A DNA stretch of 64,000 bases from Gammaproteobacteria bacterium (GTDB lineage Bacteria > Pseudomonadota > Gammaproteobacteria > Steroidobacterales > Woeseiaceae): the NCBI GenBank assembly GCA_003331585.1, contig QOPG01000005.1:1-64000 (forward strand), read 5' to 3'. The translations under genes were made by a program, and so were the position numbers. How positions within the stretch are numbered: position 1 is the stretch's first letter; each line of letters opens with the position of its first letter. This document shows, piece by piece, positions 60,407-64,000 of this stretch. The notes beneath the pieces were generated by a model, which was not told where the DNA came from, made no database searches, and worked only from the letters and a program-made list of their open reading frames with translations.

Positions 60407-62560
60407 TCATATAAGATCAAGATTAGCGTAGCTAACAACTAACCACTTAGAGCCAAAATTATCGAAATTGACTTGTACACGTGCATGGGCACTTTCTCCC
60501 TCGTATGTCATTATTGTTCCTTCACCAAATTTTTTGTGAAGCACCCTCTGACCCAGTTGAAATGGTGCTTCAGAGGTAAATCTAGATTTATAATTTTTTG
60601 CATTTTGCGTAATATATGTCGTTTTTTGATAGTTACTTCTGATTTCATCTGTTAGCTCTTTTGGGATTTCATCTAAAAATCTTGATGACGGTGAAAAATT
60701 GTCAATACCATGTAATCTGCGCTGTTCGGCATAAGTAAGATAGAGTAATTTTTTTGCTCTTGTTATACCTACATAACAAAGTCTTCTTTCCTCTTCTAGA
60801 TTTTTTGGATTAGCCATGGATCTTTGATGCGGAAACAAACCATCTTCCATGCCACACATAAATACAAGTGGATATTCAAGTCCTTTTGCTGAATGCATTG
60901 TCATTAATTGGACACAATCTTCCCATTCATTTGCTTGTTCATCTCCTGCCTCAAGGGCCGCATGTGCCAGAAATGAATCCAAAATTGACATGTCTTCATC
61001 ACCTTCAAAACCTTTTGCAGCACTAACTAACTCACTCAGGTTCTCTATCCGAGTATATCCTTTCTCTCCTTTTTCTTTTTCGTATAGTTCAACTAGGCCG
61101 CTTAAATTTATTATATGATCAATTTTTTCTGATATCTCAAGTGTGTCTGTTTCTCTTTTCATTTTATTTATAAGTGAAATAAAAGCAGAAAGTTTAGAAT
61201 AACTTTTTCCTGTTTTATCAGCCTTACATATATCGTTCGCGGCCTCCCATAATGATGTTTGCTTGTCTTTTGCAATATTTCTAATCGTATCTAATCCTTT
61301 AGCCCCAATACCTCTTGTGGGTTTATTAACTATTCTTTCAAAAGAGGCATCATCATTTTGAAAATAGACTAATCTAAGATAGGCGAGTGCATCTTTAATT
61401 TCTAATCTTTCAAAAAATCTCAATCCACCATATATTTTGTATGGTACAGATTTATTTATTAGAGCTTCTTCAAGAACTCTTGATTGGGCGTTTGATCTAT
61501 ATATTAGTGCGATCTCAGATCTTTTATTACCATCATTTACCCAATCTTCGATTTTGCCCATAATAAAAGCAGCCTCTTCTCGCTCATTGAATGCTGAGAA
61601 TATTTTGATAAGCTCTCCTGAACTATCTTCAGTCCACAGCTCTTTTGGCATTCTTATTTCATTATTATTTATAACTGCATTCGCCGCATTTAAAATATTT
61701 GCTGTGGAGCGGTAGTTTTGTTCAAGTTTGACAATTTCAGTATTGGGGTAGTCCTTTTGGTATTGGTCTATATGCTCCATTTTTGCCCCACGCCACCGAT
61801 ATATTGATTGATCATCATCGCCTACTACAAAAGGTAGTCCTTGCTGGCCAACAAGGAGTCTCATGAAGGCATACTGAATTACATTCGTGTCTTGAAATTC
61901 ATCGATTAACAAATGTTTGAACTTTCTTTGATAATGACTAAGTAAATCGGGATTATGGGCAAGAAGCTCATGTGTCCTCAATAGTAATTCTGCAAAATCA
62001 ACTAAGCTTCCTTTGTCGCATATATCCTGATAGCTTCTATAAAAAGCAATCTGTTGGGTTAATTCAGAATCATTTTTACCATCTATTTCGTTTGGTCGAA
62101 GTCCTTCATCCTTTTTTTTGTTAATAAAATATTGAAGTTCTTTAGGGGCGAATTGATCTGTATCAATATTAAGATTTTTCATCAATCTTTTTATAATTCG
62201 TAATTGATCATCAGAATCAATAATTTGAAAATTTTTATCGAGATTAACATTCTCAGCATGTCTTCTCAGAAAGCGATGAGCAATTCCATGAAAAGTGCCA
62301 ATCCATAAGTTGTTAACTGGTATCTCAAGTAAATTTTCTATTCTATCTTTCATTTCCTTGGCAGCTTTGTTTGTGAAAGTAACTGCCATCAAATTATGCG
62401 GAGAAAGATTTTCGATTTTTATCAACCAAGCAATTCTATGAGTTAATACTCGTGTTTTTCCACTGCCTGCACCTGCGATAATCAGCATTGGTTTGCTTGA
62501 AGCCGTTACAGCTTTTCGCTGAGGTTCATTCAGAGGATCTATGATTGATGTAACATCCAT
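60407..62560 (-). CDS. uvrD: DNA helicase II, UvrD
   Basis: Superfamily 1 helicase for mismatch and excision repair, 717 residues. Walker A is IIAGAGSGKTRVLTHR near residue 28. TFTNKAAKEMKDRI, DEFQDTN, GDDDQSIYRWRGA and MTMHSAKGLEYPLVF are motifs Ia, II, III and V. The C-terminal KFGEGTIMTYEGE tail is the UvrD/PcrA Tudor-like end. It is 6 bases after the haem O synthase gene. Confidence 0.96.
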   Translation of the reverse strand: MDVTSIIDPLNEPQRKAVTASSKPMLIIAGAGSGKTRVLTHRIAWLIKIENLSPHNLMAVTFTNKAAKEMKDRIENLLEIPVNNLWIGTFHGIAHRFLRRHAENVNLDKNFQIIDSDDQLRIIKRLMKNLNIDTDQFAPKELQYFINKKKDEGLRPNEIDGKNDSELTQQIAFYRSYQDICDKGSLVDFAELLLRTHELLAHNPDLLSHYQRKFKHLLIDEFQDTNVIQYAFMRLLVGQQGLPFVVGDDDQSIYRWRGAKMEHIDQYQKDYPNTEIVKLEQNYRSTANILNAANAVINNNEIRMPKELWTEDSSGELIKIFSAFNEREEAAFIMGKIEDWVNDGNKRSEIALIYRSNAQSRVLEEALINKSVPYKIYGGLRFFERLEIKDALAYLRLVYFQNDDASFERIVNKPTRGIGAKGLDTIRNIAKDKQTSLWEAANDICKADKTGKSYSKLSAFISLINKMKRETDTLEISEKIDHIINLSGLVELYEKEKGEKGYTRIENLSELVSAAKGFEGDEDMSILDSFLAHAALEAGDEQANEWEDCVQLMTMHSAKGLEYPLVFMCGMEDGLFPHQRSMANPKNLEEERRLCYVGITRAKKLLYLTYAEQRRLHGIDNFSPSSRFLDEIPKELTDEIRSNYQKTTYITQNAKNYKSRFTSEAPFQLGQRVLHKKFGEGTIMTYEGESAHARVQVNFDNFGSKWLVVSYANLDLI

Positions 62561-62566
62561 TGCGGA

Positions 62567-63472
62567 TTAAATTAGTTGACTGATTCTAATTATAAAATAG
62601 TGATCAACTAGCAGTGCTGCGAACAAAATGATTAAATAATGTATCGAAAAGCGAAAGACTCGCATTGAAAGTTCAATATTTTCTTCTCCTTTCAACTTAA
62701 TGGCGTACCAAATAAATGCAATTCCAGTGAGGATTGCTGTTATAAGGTAAATTAAACCGCTCATCCCAGTTTGATATGGCAAAATCGTTATCCCAACTAA
62801 CAGAATAGTGTAATTTAAAATAAACAATCTGGTAAAAGCGCTTCCATGGGTTACCGGAAGCATTGGTATGTTAGCTTTTTCATAATCATCTTTTTTTGCT
62901 ATAGCAAGGGCCCAAAAGTGTGGTGGCGTCCAAAGAAATATGATTAAGAAGAGAATCAATGCATTGCCATGAATTTCACCTGTGACTGCGGTCCATCCTA
63001 GAACTGGCGGCGCGGCCCCAGCGGCCCCCCCAATAACTATATTTTGGGGTGTCGCTCTTTTTAGAAAAACTGTATATATAATTGCATAACCTATTAGCGA
63101 CAAAAAAGTTAATATAGCTGTCAAAGTATTTATAAAAACAAAAAGAATAAACATTGACAGCATTCCCAGAATTGCTGAAAAAATAAGTGCTTTAGATTCT
63201 GAGATTTTTCCTTGCGGAAGCGGCCTTGCTTTTGTTCGAGACATCTGTTGATCGATTTGTATATCTAGCACATGATTTATTACAGCAGCTGATGATGCAC
63301 TTAATCCAATTCCAAGTGTCCCAAAAATCAATACACTTATTTCGGGAAAGGAGGGTGTGGCGAGGAACATTCCTACTACCCCGCAAAAAATTATTAGAGC
63401 CACTACATTTGGCTTCGTAAGTTCGAAGTAATCCGGCCAAGAAGCTGTGTTTTTTTGCAAAAATTGTTGCAC
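62567..63472 (-). CDS. ctaB: Protohaem IX farnesyltransferase (haem O synthase)
   Basis: Adds a farnesyl group to haem B to give haem O for terminal oxidases. The 301 residues, about nine helices, include NHVLDIQIDQQMSRTKARPLP with the prenyltransferase Asp motif, and GGAAGAAPPVLGWTAVTGE. The start is GTG 63472. A SURF1 gene lies just upstream, so the ctaB name fits better than cyoE. The cox15 gene often found between them is absent. Confidence 0.95.
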   Translation of the reverse strand: MQQFLQKNTASWPDYFELTKPNVVALIIFCGVVGMFLATPSFPEISVLIFGTLGIGLSASSAAVINHVLDIQIDQQMSRTKARPLPQGKISESKALIFSAILGMLSMFILFVFINTLTAILTFLSLIGYAIIYTVFLKRATPQNIVIGGAAGAAPPVLGWTAVTGEIHGNALILFLIIFLWTPPHFWALAIAKKDDYEKANIPMLPVTHGSAFTRLFILNYTILLVGITILPYQTGMSGLIYLITAILTGIAFIWYAIKLKGEENIELSMRVFRFSIHYLIILFAALLVDHYFIIRISQLI

Positions 63473-63577
63473 TTCAATTATCCAAGAAGGTGAAATAAGA
63501 CGTAAATTTATTTTTAGAAATATAGAATTAAATTATATCATTTTTTAAAAAAACGACCATGGATACCTAATTTAATA

Positions 63578-64000
63578 TCAAGAAAACGATTTTTTTATTC
63601 TATAAATTAGAAACAAGAAGGAACAAAAACACATCAAAAACCATTGAAATGCATAACCATAATTAGTTGCTGGATCAGAAAGTTTTGGTTCCCAATTTCT
63701 TTGAAACCCATATTCTTCATTTTGGTCTAAGAGAATAATAAAGGGATAAAGATTTTTTCCTAGCTCAATTTTAATCTCATCTATTGTTGGATATATTCCT
63801 ACTCGAGGCCAATCTTCTTTATTCTTGAAAGATAAAGATTCTCTTATTGCTACCTTAGGTAAGTATCCCGATAGTCCCTTGATTTCATATTTTTTATCAT
63901 AAACATCAATATCTATCTTATTCTCAATATCAGAATTTTTTGGAAGCCAGCCTCTATTAACCAAGATAAGTGGTGAAAATTTATCTATTTCAAAAGGCGA
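63578..64000 (-). CDS. SURF1 family protein, partial
   Basis: Cytochrome c oxidase assembly factor, cut by the right edge; about 140 C-terminal codons are seen. LILVNRGWLP at the visible start is the SURF1 core motif. The C-terminal NYGYAFQWFLMCFCSFLFLIYR is the conserved YAxQWF helix that anchors the protein. The frame continues leftward from base 64000 without an in-frame start, so the gene is longer than the window. It precedes ctaB by 105 bases. Confidence 0.87.
   Translation of the reverse strand, partial: SPFEIDKFSPLILVNRGWLPKNSDIENKIDIDVYDKKYEIKGLSGYLPKVAIRESLSFKNKEDWPRVGIYPTIDEIKIELGKNLYPFIILLDQNEEYGFQRNWEPKLSDPATNYGYAFQWFLMCFCSFLFLIYRIKKSFS

Overview
The window is about 64 kb of a visibly AT-rich bacterial chromosome around the replication origin. 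The gene order glmS-glmU ... atp operon ... parB-parA-rsmG ... mnmG-mnmE-yidC-rnpA-rpmH | dnaA-dnaN-recF-gyrB ... plsC-glyRS is the classic gammaproteobacterial origin neighbourhood. The AT richness, tight gene packing, TRAP transporter, AcuI and a DmdA-like protein point to an uncultured, probably marine, gammaproteobacterium with a compact genome. The species cannot be named from sequence alone. I see no rRNA, tRNA, CRISPR array, insertion sequence or prophage.

Layout. 1-2944 (-): amino-sugar and UDP-GlcNAc synthesis (glmS cut by the left edge, glmU). 3130-7199: a convergent pair of exported hydrolases, an M14-type peptidase and an amidohydrolase lipoprotein. 7354-8505 (+): a DmdA/GcvT-family protein. 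8518-14075 (-): a FadN-type beta-oxidation protein, an alpha/beta hydrolase, metY and metA. 14197-21238 (-): the complete F1Fo ATP synthase operon atpIBEFHAGDC with a good sigma70 promoter at 21310-21338. 21378-34819 (-): a tight unidirectional run from rpmH to parB. It contains yidC, mnmE, mnmG, rsmG and parAB, but a propionate/acrylyl-CoA cassette (MBL hydrolase, acuI, prpB, prpC, prpD) sits between mnmG and rsmG. 34820-36554: dnaA and flanking AT-rich gaps with DnaA-box-like sites, where gene orientation flips. 36555-41290 (+): dnaN, recF and gyrB, with two parS-like sites in recF.

From 41297 onward: plsC and a single-chain glycyl-tRNA synthetase (-), which occupies the place where relatives carry the two-subunit glyQ/glyS. 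Next is a eukaryote-type glutamine synthetase (GSII, +) preceded by a recognisable promoter and a glutamine-riboswitch-like leader. Then come pyrD, trmL, gpsA (apparently using a CTG start in a CTGA overlap with secB), secB and a rhodanese protein. 48308-50935 (+) encodes a C-terminal processing protease, a methyltransferase and a secreted protein with six Kazal-like modules. 50942-54284 (-) has a POT peptide transporter, tatABC and dtd. 54543-57520 is a TRAP transporter with its binding protein facing the membrane subunits. 57532-64000 (-) has trkH, trkA, uvrD, the haem O synthase gene and a SURF1 gene cut by the right edge.

How the parts work together. AcuI would turn acrylyl-CoA into propionyl-CoA, and PrpC/PrpD/PrpB would convert propionyl-CoA to pyruvate and succinate, all embedded in the replication/tRNA-modification transcription unit. 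MetA and MetY give a direct-sulfhydrylation methionine route. The most unusual signals are the GSII leader RNA, the displaced glycyl-tRNA synthetase, the prp/acuI insertion in the gid-par locus, the parS pair in recF, the CTG start of gpsA and the Kazal-repeat protein. All function calls are by inspection of motifs and synteny; no database search or fold calculation was run.
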